Assembly: GCA_914767885.1 (NCBI GenBank) | Contig: CAJZBQ010000058.1 | Location: 310,001-374,000 of the forward strand | From: Blepharisma stoltei | Lineage: Eukaryota; Ciliophora; Heterotrichea; Heterotrichida; Blepharismidae | Direction of reading: 5' to 3' | Length of the DNA: 64,000 nucleotides | In this document: one piece after another, positions 19,293-31,100 of the stretch | Layout of the letters: each line of letters starts with the position of its first letter | How positions within the stretch are numbered: the first letter of the stretch is position 1 | Made by a program: the position numbers and the translations under genes | The notes under the pieces: generated by a model | Told to the model about the DNA's origin: nothing | The model's input: the letters and a program-made list of their open reading frames with translations, nothing else | Databases searched by the model: none

Positions 19293-21425
19293 ATGAATAT
19301 TTCTCGTGTTGACTATGTTCAAGTGCCAGGTACAAATCGAGGTGTTTTAGCACTTCTTCCACAAGGTGACAGAGAGCCATTAGCAGTTGGCGACCAAGCA
19401 GGAACTCTTTCACTATTCAGGCTTGACCCAATCTCTACAACTGATATTTGGAAACAAGTTTTAAGGCCGATAACTCACTTAGAACTCGGAAGACGAGTCC
19501 AATCCTCCGCTCCAACTGAAACAATCTACGCATCAAGTGGCTGCTGCATCCAAAGCTTTTCAAACGGCGGCCGAGAAGTATCAAACTTCGACACAAATAT
19601 CGCAGAAAATCTAAAATCCTTCAAAATCCAAGAGTCTGATATTTGGGCAGGTGGCAAATACATTTACAGTCACTTTGTAAATGAAAGAGATATAGATTAC
19701 ATTATTTTTGAAGATCTTATAAATGATCTTGCTCTCTGTAAAGTCTCAGGAGATTTAGTCACAAATGCAGTTTTAGCGTTTAATGACAAAACAATCAGAG
19801 TTTTAGATGGCAGCAAAGTAAAATATTCCCAAGTTTTAAGCTCGTCCCCTACAGTGCTTTCTAATTATAACCAAAGGGCTAATGATTTTTCTCATACTAG
19901 AAGTCTTCTATATGGAACTTCTTCTGGGTCTATTGGATTGGTAAATTTAGAGAGGGAGAGGTCAAATTTGTTATGGAATATTGATATGGAAGGAAAAGAA
20001 ATCAATTGTATTTCTTCTTATGATATGACTGGAGATGGTTTTAAAGATGTGCTTGTAGGAAGAAATGATGGGAAAATTGAAATTTATTCTTTTGACCAAA
20101 GCTCAGGAGAGCTCCTTTTAAATTCAAGCTTAAATGTATCTGAAGGAGTTACTTCGCTGGCTGCTGGAAAGCCTAGAGGATCTCCTGAAATTTTGGTTTC
20201 AACTTATTCAGGAAAAATCATAGGAGTTGGAGAATCAAATATGCCAATTGGCACTGGGGCTAGTGTAATTGAAGGCTTACAAGGAGAAATCACGCTTCTA
20301 AAGCATCAAGTTGACATGGCAAAACGAGAAAGCGTAACTTCATTTCCAGGGCAGACTTCAGGAACTACTGCAAAAGTATCAAATACTTTGTCATTAATAG
20401 GAGATGAAGCTTGCTATTTATTAACAATCCAGTCGCAAGAGCCAATAGGACTAATTTGTTTGCAATCCGAAGTGCCTTTAGATTTAATAGAAGACGAAAA
20501 CAGTAAAGTTATCCATAATGTTCAAGATGAAGGACAAATTTTGATGACTTTCAGGTTTCCTGACTCAAGTTTCACACATTTTGAGATGAAATTCAGAAGT
20601 ACTGAGGGGCAGTCTGGGGATATTCAGCTGTATATTATACCTACGTTAGAACCAAAAATAGCCCAGTTGCTTAAGTTTGATTTAAAGCCTTTATCTTTGC
20701 ATGAAAAAGTGTCAGCGATTCCTGAAGAAGGCCACCCTTTAAATAACTTGCAAATCACAGGATCATTTACTAAGAACGATATGCATGGCTGGGTAAGTCA
20801 CACTTTGCCCGATGTACCTCCTCACACAACAGAAAACAATGTAACCCTTTATTACACCAACTGCATTTTGCATACAGTTTTGATTGTAAAATACACAGCA
20901 AACTTTGCGGAGTTCAAAAGTGACTCAGTGTCGGTGATTGCGATAATTAAAGAAAGCATTTCGAAGCATGCAAGTTTTAAAAAAATTCAGTTATGCTATT
21001 ATATATAAGGCTGGCAAGATATTTTTATTAGTAATCTATATATATTTGAGATAAAGTATCTATAAAATAATATAGATATAAGATATATTGAAGAACCAGC
21101 ATCACATGAGTATGTTTTAAGGTTAATTGATCAGCAATTAAGTGTATTACAAGATTTAGAGACGAGAAATCAATTATTAGACGCTTTAAGAGAAATAAGC
21201 AATCAAGGAGATCTTGAAAAATTTTCAGAAGAGTTCCAAGGGGTTCTGACAGAAAGTGAAAGTATTCAGAATGAGTACAAGAAAAGACCTAAAAAATTGC
21301 AATTTTTACAAGGAGTGATTTCTGATTTGTATGTAGACAAATCAAAATTCAGAGGAATTCATAGTGTAAGCGGTAGAATTCAACAACTTCAACAAATTTT
21401 AGCAAATTATAATGGTTTCTTGTAA
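19293..21425 (+). CDS. BBS7: BBSome subunit BBS7
   Basis: BBS7 is part of the BBSome, which moves membrane proteins in cilia. Removing the 87-bp IES at 20992-21078 gives 681 aa, close to animal BBS7 (about 715). The N-terminal propeller matches well: RVDYVQV start, AVGDQAGTLSLF, ITHLELG, YDMTGDGFKDVLVGR, DGKIEIYSFD, EILVSTYSGKI. A coiled coil follows (residues about 330-350), then a GAE-like region, and a helical C-terminus (SVLQDLETRNQLLDAL) lies beyond the IES. Neighbouring genes also include cilium proteins. Confidence 0.92.
20992..21078. other. IES, short AT-rich (87 bp)
   Basis: TA at 20992 and 21079; removal joins KKIQL to RYIEEPASHEY. The alternative right TA at 21077 would give a stop. 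Confidence 0.85.
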
Positions 21426-21630
21426 TTTAAAGGAAAATTATTCATTTAATTTTTTTGAAAAAGAATATTTTCCAGAAATTAATATTTTTAAAATAAATAA
21501 AAAAAATTAAATTGGTTCAGAGTAATTTCCTACACAAATTATGATATCGAAGCTTTGATTGAGTTTTTCAAAGAATAATCGATTTAAATAACACCCCATA
21601 TTTATTCATTTTTCTTATAATAAAACAGTT

Positions 21631-24600
21631 ATGACCTACTTCTCAGAGAACTCCAAAAGTATCGATTTTCCGCTAGTTACAGATGAGCTTGAATACAGCG
21701 ATCCTCTCATCCCCATAAAGCTCCACGTTGCCTATCTCCCTAACTCGTTACTCACATCATTTGTTATCGAAAGTTCTACCGCTGAAGAATCTGAACTTTT
21801 CGATAACGCTGCTGAGTTATATGACTCAGTAAAATATGATGAAGAAATCGAGCTTCTAGGCCGACCAGAAGCAGCCCAGAATTTCCGCTTTGAAAAGGTT
21901 GAAAAAAATCCTTGTGTCCTCCATGACCGATTTTTCTTCGGAAAAGGAGAAACTGTCTTCAAAAATGGGCTGAAATACACAGGAGATATGAATTTTTCGC
22001 TGATGCATGGAAGAGGAATTATACAAGGGGACGGATTCAAGTATACAGGGACTTTTAGGAATAATGAAATTGAAGGAGATGGGAGGTATGAATGGAAAAA
22101 TTCAGTTTATGATGGAGAAATTAGGAGAGGGACAAGAAACGGGGATGGAGTTTTGAACTTTGAAAATGGAGTTATAGTGTAATGAATTTCTAGGATAAAC
22201 TGAATCGAGTCGTGGGACTAGTTTATATATAAATTAATTATTTTTTTACCTAAAATATGAGTAAATTTATTAGAGTATAGATACTTATAATGGACAGTGA
22301 AGGGAAGGGCTAAGAGAGGGATATGGAAAAGTTGTATTCCCTAGCGGCCAAAGTTATGAAGGATATTGGGAAAAGGGCAAAAAACATGGATATGGAGTTC
22401 TAAAATTCGCTTCGGGGAATGTTTATGAAGGAAATTTCCAAAACGACAAAATGTGTGGACAAGGGACTATGTTTTGGAATACAAAAAAGGAAAAATACAC
22501 AGGAGAATGGAAAGACAGCTTAACCCATGGCTATGGGATCCATATTTGGCTTGATTCCAAAGGGAATAAGTTACTCAGAAATAGATATGTAGGACAATGG
22601 GCTTTTGGAAAGAGGAATGGCCAAGGCACATTTTACTATGCAAATGGGAGTAAATATGAAGGAAACTGGGTCGATGACTTAAAATCTGGGCAGGGGACAA
22701 TGACTTTTGAAGATGGCTCAGTCTATTCCGGAGCTTTTGAAAATGACCATATGGTTGATCGAACGCTATCTGGGCAAGTTGAAGTTAGAACTGCTACATC
22801 TCCAGTAGTCGCCCAAGCAAACACCACAGCTGCTGCCAACACTACAAAAAAATCCATCTTGAAAAACAACCCTCAAAAAGATAAAAACGCTAAAGAAGCT
22901 CCAATAACCCAAAAAAAATCCCCAGATGGTGGTATGTTTGCTTCAAAAAGATCAAAGCGCCAGGTTGAGGCTAACCCATTTAAAAACTTACTTGACATTA
23001 CTGATATCACTATCTTTGAAGATGACGAAGAAAAGGCTGAAAAAGAAGTCCAAAATTTGCTATAGTAAATTTATTTGAATTTTTCAAAGATAAATAGCTA
23101 AATATTTATTAATGCATTCATTAAAAATTTTTATATTAAAACATAATAGCAATATGATGATGTGGTATAGACGTTATAGCACTCAACAAGAATCCAAAGA
23201 AAAAGAAGAGAGTTTTACAATGGTAATGAAACAATTTTGGAGGTTCTTGAGAGATGCTAGAGTTATTTCATACAAGGTGCCAATTGCACATGTTAACAGA
23301 TTATTTATACAAGGAAGCAAAAATAGTTTCAAAATTGCTGGGTCGAATGTAGAAGCAGGAACAACTGTTGAACAATCATATATTAATAAATCATCAAGAC
23401 CTTTTACACCTGCAGTTCCTCCTAATTTGGACATTTCGAATATTGTGTCACAAGCTGACCCAGAAACACTCAGTGATGAAGAAGAAGCCCTAATTGAGCT
23501 TGAACTTGACGATGTTCATAGCACAGATAGGCCGATTTTAATTAGGCAGTTTATGGAAGCATTAGTAAGAGTTGCATTTTTGAAGTATTCAAATGGAGGA
23601 AAACTCCACTTACTCAATCAAGCCTCATTAAATATATTTTTCTATCATTTTTTAAATAATAAATTGCCGTTTATTAATTATTTAAATGTGTTAGAAAATG
23701 CTAAAATTAACATAAAAGAAGGAGAAGTTTATGTTGAAAGGCCACAAAGCCAAATTGGATGCGCCTTATACAAACTATTTGCTGAAAGACTTGAACCTTT
23801 TGCTGGAAATAAAACATGCAAAACAATAGAAGAAGATATTGATATCGAAGAAGGGTTATCAGCAATCCAATCAAATGTAGCAGAAGAGCTATTCCTTAGA
23901 TATGCAAAAACAGACAAAGGTCTTATATCAAGAAAAGACATAACAATTGAAATAAAAAGCATCGTCCAAATGCTTAAAGATTCACATGTAATTCCAAAGC
24001 ACAAGTCTTTCGAAGAAGTTTTGGAAATTGTGGAGAGATACCACGACCCTGAATACTCATATACAGAATTAATTAAAGAAAAATCGGATAAGGTTAAAAC
24101 AAGGGTTCTAATGAAATTATTAGGATCTGAGCTAACTGAATACGAATTTTATGAAATTATTGTACTTATTGGGTTAAGTATGGTTGAGAGGACAGAATTC
24201 ATGGAATCAGAAGAAAGTGAGGATAGCTATGCAAGAGATCGCGTCGAAAAATTCTTTAATGAAATTTTGATTCCGGGATTTGGAGCTAAAGCTGAACCTG
24301 AACTGTCTGAAGAAGGCGAAAAACCTAAAATTCAGAGTAAAAAGCCAAATTTGTCAAAATATATGCTTTGCCAGATGACTTAACAAAAATATGAATTTAA
24401 TGAAAAGATGGATAATTTTCTCATAAAAAAGTATAAAATTACTTATCCTAAGACTGCTAACTCTCTCAGAATCCATAAATGAGAAATATAAAGGTATTGA
24501 TTTTTTAAAAAAATCATTGTTTGGACAATAAGAGTTTTTGGACCCCATGTCATTCAATCGGAACATTTTCCTCGTGCAAACATTTCTCGGGTACTTTAGG

Positions 24601-24810
24601 CAAAAAATTTCTTTTCTTGGCGATAAATTTGATAGACTTTTGCGATTTTTCATAGCAAGGTTAATCAAGAAAACTTCACAATTCATGCTTAAAGGTAGTA
24701 AGCAAAAAACAATTGAAGAAAATATAAGGAAGAAGAAGGAAGAGGAAGAAAGAGAAAGCAAAGAAACTGCAAATATGGAAAAAGAAGACGTTAATATTAA
24801 TTTATCTTAA
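21631..24810 (+). CDS. MORN-repeat protein, radial spoke head 10-like
   Basis: With three IESs removed (22173-22281, 23061-23136, 24381-24591) the frame is 928 codons. An N-terminal region is followed by about nine MORN repeats (pattern YxGxxxxGxxxGxG: GVTYNGQWREGLREGYG, QSYEGYWEKGKKHGYG, SKYEGNWVDDLKSGQG) at about residues 110-350, then a basic linker, then a helical region beginning FWRFLRDARVISYKV that recalls the C-terminal part of RSPH10B. The end is Lys/Glu-rich. Radial spoke head proteins sit on ciliary microtubules; the RSPH10B match is from memory of the family. Fusion of the MORN part with the C-terminal part depends on the IES calls. Confidence 0.7.
22173..22281. other. IES (109 bp)
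   Basis: Excision between TA 22173 and TA 22282 rebuilds a perfect MORN repeat (NGVTYNGQWREG), including TGA as Trp. Other TA pairs nearby break the frame or the repeat. Confidence 0.85.
23061..23136. other. IES, short (76 bp)
   Basis: The MORN frame stops at TAG 23063-23065. Excision from TA 23061 to TA 23137 joins VQNLL to KHNSNMMMW in frame; TA 23134 is an equally in-frame alternative (73 bp). Confidence 0.65.
24381..24591. other. Possible IES (211 bp)
   Basis: The frame ends in TAA at 24381. Joining TA 24381 to TA 24592 continues it (CQMT-YFRQKISF) to TAA 24810 with the right phase. No terminal repeat supports it, so this call rests on frame alone. Confidence 0.45.
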
Positions 24811-24841
24811 AGCTAACATATTAAAAAAACAAAAAATAAAT

Positions 24842-25074
24842 ATGATCAATCGAAATATACAAAATAGAATACAAATCGGTCTTTATCTTTGCCTTAAAAT
24901 TGAAATGACTCTCTTATACATTTTTATTATTTAAAAATTATTAATGTAGATTTCAATTAAATACAATCAAACAGATTTTACGAAATTCCTAATTTAGATA
25001 AGTTTGGAAGCAACATCAAAATTCCTAATATTGTTGATGAATTCCTGCATTTAATTATAAAGAATGCCAAATAA
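24842..25074 (+). CDS. Possible small gene, 56 aa
   Basis: ATG 24842 opens a short frame, and a well-formed segment (YEIPNLDKFGSNIKIPNIV) ends in TAA 25074. The two would join in frame if 62 bp between TA 24917 and TA 24979 are removed. Family not recognised; the call is tentative. Confidence 0.35.
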
Positions 25075-25229
25075 GAAGAATTAAATTATAGAAAAGCCCC
25101 TAACTTTCCCATTAGTATTTTTCTGAATTAAAATAATTATATCCAAATTTCTCTATCAAATTTCTAGCAGGTTAAGTAAACTCCTGTATAAAAGTTTATT
25201 TTTTCAGTACATTAGATTTGAATAAAGAT

Positions 25230-25733
25230 ATGGACTTCAACCCAAATGCTTACATAGAAGACTTTGACTTCGAATCTCTCGAAGGCTTCCAGGAATTTTC
25301 CCAAGCCATGCCAGTCCAACCTTTTCGCTATGAACTCAATGCTGCTTCAGTGTCAGTAAAATGTGAACTTGATGACATCGCATTTCTCGAGCCAGCTTAT
25401 ATGGATGATTCTACTGCAAGCACTTCGCCATGTGAAAGTTCCTCACAGCAATTTATCCCAAAACCGATCCCAAGCACTCTTTTCAATGTTGATGAACATA
25501 AAGAAAAATTAATCGGAGCATTAACTGTGCAAGAAAGAAGAGAAAAAATTAAAAAATATCAAGAAAAGAAGAAGAGGAGGACTTGGGATAAAAAAATCAG
25601 CTATGTTTGTAGAAAAAAAGTAGCTGATAAAAGAGTCAGAGTTAAAGGAAGATTTGTTACTCAAGCACAAGCTGAGGAAATCATAAAGCATCAGAAAGGC
25701 GAAGTGAAAAGCGATAAAACAATTCTGGAATAA
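25230..25733 (+). CDS. CCT-domain protein
   Basis: The frame from ATG 25230 gives 167 aa. The N-terminal half is acidic and Ser-rich (EDFDFESLEGFQEF), resembling an activation region. Residues about 105-150 form a CCT domain (RREKIKKYQEKKKRRTWDK, ISYVCRKKVADKRVRVKGRF), the basic motif of plant CONSTANS, CO-like and TOC1 proteins. This suggests a nuclear DNA-binding or NF-Y-associated transcription regulator; the role in a ciliate is inferred. An upstream TTG at 25218 is not used as start. Confidence 0.85.
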   Translation: MDFNPNAYIEDFDFESLEGFQEFSQAMPVQPFRYELNAASVSVKCELDDIAFLEPAYMDDSTASTSPCESSSQQFIPKPIPSTLFNVDEHKEKLIGALTVQERREKIKKYQEKKKRRTWDKKISYVCRKKVADKRVRVKGRFVTQAQAEEIIKHQKGEVKSDKTILE

Positions 25734-26786
25734 AATTTAAATTAAATAAATATAATTAAATCGGCAAAAGTCTAGAATTTATTATAAAGCTTTTTTAATT
25801 TGATCTTATTTATATCTCAGCCCCTTATTATAATTAATTGCTTTGGATATTTCTAAAAATAAATTTAAATTAAATGAAGAATAAGAATCCAATACTTTTT
25901 AAAATGCGGCAATAATTGAATTATTATAGGAAATTTATTACTCTCAAATAATTTTTTCGATACATCTTAATCGCAGACAAAGTTGTGGGAGTTAGTAAAA
26001 GAGCTAAACTTATTAATTATAATAGTAGAGTAGTCTTCATTTTTTATAATTTAAATATGATTTTATAGATAAAAATAAAGAAATTGAGTTTTATTTTCCA
26101 GTCCTTTTAAGGCAAATGCTAAGCACGCATTAAGCACATGCTTGATAATAAATCAAAAATTTTGAATGCATATTTAAACTAAAATCAAAGTCTTTCTATC
26201 TGCATTAGCCATTGATGCATCTTAAGTGCTTATGCATATAAAATTTAAAGTTAGTGCTATTATTTATGTTTACTCCGATACTATCATATAATATCTTTCA
26301 TTTCTTATTATAAAGAATAAAATGATATATTTTTTTGATTATAAAAATTAAGAGAAAAATCTAATTTCATTTATAGAATTTATGTTTTAAGAATACAACT
26401 GTCTGAAAGTTAATAAAAAATGGCAAGAGAACTTGTATTGCCATTAGAATCATTTGCATCTCTTAGGCCAGCTTCTTCAAAACCTTGCGGCATCGACGCT
26501 CCATCCAAACCCTTTTTCCTTGCTTATTATCGACATCCTCCCTAATGGTCCTCTTATTAAGAGTACTTGTTATAATCATTATTAATTATAAATAAAATAT
26601 TTTATATAAAAAATTATATTAAATATTTTTGGTGAAAAGGGGGCCCAATTTTTTTAATGATTTTGTTCACGCTTAAAGGGGAGTGTTAGAATAAATATAT
26701 CTTTTAGACTATGGGTATTAATCTATCTATATGAACTTAAAAACGATGATATAGTCTTTATCAATCACTATTAAATTTATACAAAA
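25734..26786. other. Long AT-rich spacer
   Basis: About 1 kb upstream of the kinase. It holds a small frame (26420-26545) and, at 26637-26692, what looks like the right end of an IES (gggggcccaa...ttgttcacgcttaaaggggagtgttag). The matching left end was not found. Repeated and inverted words around taagcac / gtgctta occur at 26105-26240. Confidence 0.45.
26420..26545 (+). CDS. Possible small protein, 41 aa
   Basis: ATG 26420 to TAA 26545 encodes MARELVLPLESFASLRP... followed by a short Pro-rich end. It stands out because codon content is much less AT-rich than the spacer around it. It could be a first exon cut by an IES. No family recognised. Confidence 0.35.
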   Translation: MARELVLPLESFASLRPASSKPCGIDAPSKPFFLAYYRHPP

Positions 26787-28073
26787 ATGGTTGACAGGAG
26801 TGTGTCAATGGAAAATTTTACTCTTCTAAGTGTGATCGGCAAAGGTTCATACGGTAAAGTGCTTCTTGTAAGAAAAAAGGACACCGGTGAGCTCCTTGCC
26901 ATGAAAATGCTTAAAAAAGACTACATTGCTAGTCGAAATCAAATAGAACATACCAAAACCGAAAGAAATGTTCTTGAAAAAGTCAATCATCCATATATCG
27001 TTAAACTGAAATACGCTTTTCAAAACCCCAAAAAATTATATTTTGTTCTTGAATATTGTCCAGGAGGCGAGCTTTTCTTTCATCTTTCAAGAGCGCAAAG
27101 ATTTGACGAAGCAAGAGCTCGGTTCTATGCTTCTTGTATGGTTTTAGCTCTTGAGCACCTTCACCAGCTTAATATTGTCTATAGAGAGTAATTGTTACTT
27201 AGTCTTAAGCCTGAGAATATTTTAATTGATGCTGACGGATATGCAAAGATAACAGATTTCGGTCTGTCCAAAGAAAATATCACAGGAAACACTGGGGCAA
27301 ATTCCTTTTGTGGGACCCCTGAGTATTTACTTCCCCCATCCTTGAGCAAGCAAAGCATGGGAAAATTCCTATTTTTGCAGAAAAATATATTTAATGTAGA
27401 ATTAATAGCTATGCAAATGAAATCTCGAGCTAATTCTGTAGAAATTTAAACAGCTTGGATTACAAAACATAAATTTAGAAATTTTACCTCAAAGTATCAA
27501 ATTAACCCTCCATGAGCGAGCAAAATTTTTTACTTACTGGTTGAGGAGGTGGAGCTAGCACCTGAAGTACTGAGAAAAATTGGGCATGGAAAAGCTGTAG
27601 ACTGATGGAGTCTTGGAGCTTTGATATACGAAATGCTAACAGGTCTACCTCCATTTTACACAAGAGATAGAGAAAAGCTGTTCCATAGCATTTTGAATAG
27701 TGAATTAAATTTCCCAGGCTATATTTCACCTCCTGCAAAAGACCTCTTGCAAGGATTATTTATAAAAGACCCATCTCAAAGATTAGGATCTGGCCCAACA
27801 GATAGTGAAGAAATTAAAAGCCATCCATGGTTTGCAGGAATTGATTGGGTGAAGCTTCTAAACAAAGAATGCCAGCCTTCATTTGTACCAAACGTCATAA
27901 GAGATCATGGGTTAAATAACTTTGAAGAAGAATTCAAAAGACTGCCGCCTGTTGATTCTGCTGGAGCTGAGTCAAAATTGCCAGCCCAAAGTCCAACTTA
28001 TCAAGGCTTTAGCTATACTGAGTCAACTGACTTACAGTCAAATGATTTAGAGACCATGGATCTTGAAAGTTAA
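26787..28073 (+). CDS. AGC-family Ser/Thr protein kinase
   Basis: Removing a 15-nt intron (27188-27202) and an IES (27328-27555) gives 347 aa. Kinase motifs are complete: GKGSYGKV loop, AMK Lys, E in the C-helix, YRDLKPEN catalytic loop, DFG, GTPEYLAPE, DWWSLG. The C-terminal tail has the AGC pattern HPWF...FVP and a hydrophobic motif (YQGFSYTES) that is a phosphorylation site in AKT/S6K/SGK-type kinases. There is no PH or other N-terminal domain, so it is closest in layout to S6K/SGK. The intron splits the catalytic Asp codon and the IES splits the APE motif, so both must be removed for activity. Confidence 0.93.
27188..27202 (+). other. 15-nt intron in kinase
   Basis: gtaattgttacttag interrupts the Asp codon of the YRD catalytic loop; removal gives IVYRDLKPEN. 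Confidence 0.95.
27328..27555. mobile_element. IES, shortened MITE-like copy (228 bp)
   Basis: Diverged, internally deleted copy (TTACTTCCCCCATCC ... GAGGAGGTGGAGCTA). Excision leaves GTPEYLAPEVL exactly. Confidence 0.95.
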
Positions 28074-28106
28074 TTTTTAACTATTTTATGATTTTATATG
28101 ACAAAA

Positions 28107-31100
28107 TTATTTATGACTATGACGATGTCTGTGCTCAAGACTTGCAGCTGAATGCTCTCCAGATCGAATTGAGGCATGAAGTAAAGAATGGTATTGAGCA
28201 ACCGATGTCTTGTGAGACGAGCTTCCTTCTGATGTATTTCGTTCTGCACCGTCAGTATGTGATCGGTAAGTCCCACGAATGAAGTGTTCTCTGTCTTCTT
28301 TGTGATTATGCTCTTGATGCTTTTCGTAAAGTCAGGAGATTGCTTTGATAGTACTATCAATTATGTTTGTTTCTTCAGGGTTTGCGTTCACTATTGGTAG
28401 TGAAAACACATAATCTGTAATTCTTGCAAGGCCTTCAGAAAGATTTTGTATTTCTTCATCTTTTCTTTTAAGCCTTTTTCCTAACTCCTCTGCATCCTAG
28501 ATAGAGCTGATTACTATAGTTCGATCAAGGATGGAATTAAAAAACTACTGGAAAATTACATAAAATTTATAAACTAAAAAATAATATTAATTTTTTTACA
28601 AATATGCTAGAATTGCATTAGAACTCACTAGGAGTTATATAGTATCATCTCTAAGATTTATTACTATCAAAGATAAGCAGCTAGTTTTGAGGTATATTCG
28701 TCAAATTTTCAATGGTGCCATCTGTTCAAGGATGGGAGTAAGTCTTCATCAATATCTTTTCTTTTGGCTAATTCTAAAAATCTCTTCTGCAGCAACTCAT
28801 TTTCTTGAGTTTTTGTATCAAGATCATCCGATATTTTGGCATTGAGAGTTTTCAATAAACTATTTTCCTCTTTTAATTTTTCATGAATTTTTACTTTTTG
28901 GCTCATATTATCATATCCTGAAAGCCTATCATTTTCCTTGTTTAAAACTTCCATGTCTTTTAATATTCTTGCTTTTTCTTCTCTTATTTGAGAAAGCATT
29001 TTTTTGATTTCTTCGTTTTCTTTGACGCTTCGATATTCTTCACTTCTTAGTCTTTTTATTTCTTCTAGCATGGTTTCTCTGTCTTGCAAGCTTATTTTAA
29101 GCTCTTCTTTAAGTCTTTTTACTTCTCCTTGAGCAGAACTGAATCGTTTAGTTATTATTTCGATTTCTCTTCTTTGGCTTTCAAGGGCTTCATCAGCTTG
29201 GGAGTAATATTCCTGACCTTTTTCTTTTAATTCTTTAAGCTCTTTTTCTCGCAGTTGTACAATTTGTTTAAGGTATTTTATTTCAGATTCCTCATTTTGA
29301 GCATTAGGGATTTCATTTTTTTTGATTTCAGAGTTTAATTGGAAAATGGCTTCTTCATTTTTTCTTAATTTGTCTCTGAGGTCTTGAATAGTATTATTCT
29401 TTTCATCAATGCACTTTTTCCACATGTTAATTTCATTTCTAGTCGCCAAAATATTTTTATTTGTAGTTTTCAATATTTCCATTTTCGTTTCGTTTTCCTC
29501 TTTAAGTTTGGAATTTTCTTCTTTAAGGAGTTCAAGCTCAGATTTAAGCTCATTTATATCATCTTGTGGGATTTCTCTTAATTTTGCGAGCTCAAGTGTG
29601 ATCTCTGCATTTTTCTGAGAGACAAGAATGCTGAGCTCTTGGTAATGCTCTGCGTTCTTTTGAGAGTCTTCCAAATCTTGTGACAGTTTTTTAACTTTTG
29701 TTTCGAGATTGTCATGGTTTTCAGCTTCTTTGAATAATTCTGATTCTAAGTGTTTGATTTCATTAGTCAACTCATTTGACCTCTTTTCTTTTTCCTCTTT
29801 CAATTTTTCTATTTGAATTTTATGCTCCTCAAGTGTTTTCCCTAAAATTTCATTTCCAGCCTTTGCTTTTGTTTTCAAATCTTCATTTTCTTTCAGCAGC
29901 TCAATTTTGGTATTTGTAAGGGCTTCATTTTCTAATAAAACTTTTTGGTGCTCAGCTTTTAGCTCAATATATCTTTCATTTAAAGCTTCTTCATTTTGAT
30001 CTTTTTCATTAAGTTCATCAATTAAATTATTATTATTTTTTTCTTGTTTTTCATATTCCTGCAATAGAGATTGATATTGGTCTTTATAAGATTTTATTTT
30101 TTCTATTAAAGAGGCTTCTTTCTCTTGATAAGAAAAAATTTCTTTAGTTAAATTCGCAATTCTGTTTTGTAGCTCATTAATTGTATTTTTTGAATTTTCT
30201 TCAAAATCAATAAGTTCTGAATGAGAACTTTGCAAATTTTCTATTTCTTTTTCCAAGTTATCATTAATTTTAAAGCTATTTTCTATTTCTTTTTTCAAGT
30301 CATCATTAAGTTTGATATTGCTTTCTATTTCTTTTTTCAGCTCATCATTAATTTTCAAATTATTTTCTTTTTCTTGAAGCATGATAGAAATTTGGTTATT
30401 AAGAGCCTTATTTTCCTCAATAGCTGTTGCGTAAGGACCTGATGGATCTTTAATCGAGAAAATTATTTGATTGAGCTCATTATTTTTGTTTTCCAAAACT
30501 AAAATCTCATTTTGGGCGTTAGTTATATCAAGAACACTTTCATCTAAAGATGCTTTTAGTGCTGAAATTTCTTTTGATTTAAGCTCAAACGATAAAGTGT
30601 TTTCATCTAAAGAGGCTTTGAGAGTTGAAATTTCTTTTGATTTAATTTCAAGCAATAAGGTATTTTCATCCAAAGATTTTTTGATAATTGAAATTTCTTT
30701 TGTTTTAAGTTCAAGCGATAAGACAGTTTCATCTAAAGATGCTTTGAGGGCTGAGATTTCTTCTGATTTTAGCTTAAGTGAAAATTCTAGCTTTTCTTTC
30801 AAATAACATATGGCATTGAAGCTTTATTAATCAATATTTGTTTATAAAAAAAAAATATTACATAAAATAAAGATGCATTTAGAAGAAGAGTAAGTCTAAA
30901 ACCAATTTAGATTTCTCTGAAATTACATTTTCCAAAGATAGAACTCTATTTTCCTGCTCAATAAATTTTTGAGATTTACAATCTGATAATAACTTAAGGT
31001 TCAAGATTTCTTCATTTTTCAATATGAGTGAATTTTCTAAATTTTCTATCATCTGCGATTTTTCTAAAATTTGACTCTCTAAGTTTTCTATAATTTGAGC

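Noticed and set aside
28088-28282. Short forward frame after the kinase
   Set aside because: The minus strand here is the His/Arg/Ser-rich tail of the kinesin gene, which continues in frame from the long coiled coil.
29384-30806. Several forward frames rich in Phe, Ser and Leu
   Set aside because: They are antisense shadows of the kinesin coiled coil, whose Lys/Glu codons read as Phe/Ser/Leu on the other strand.
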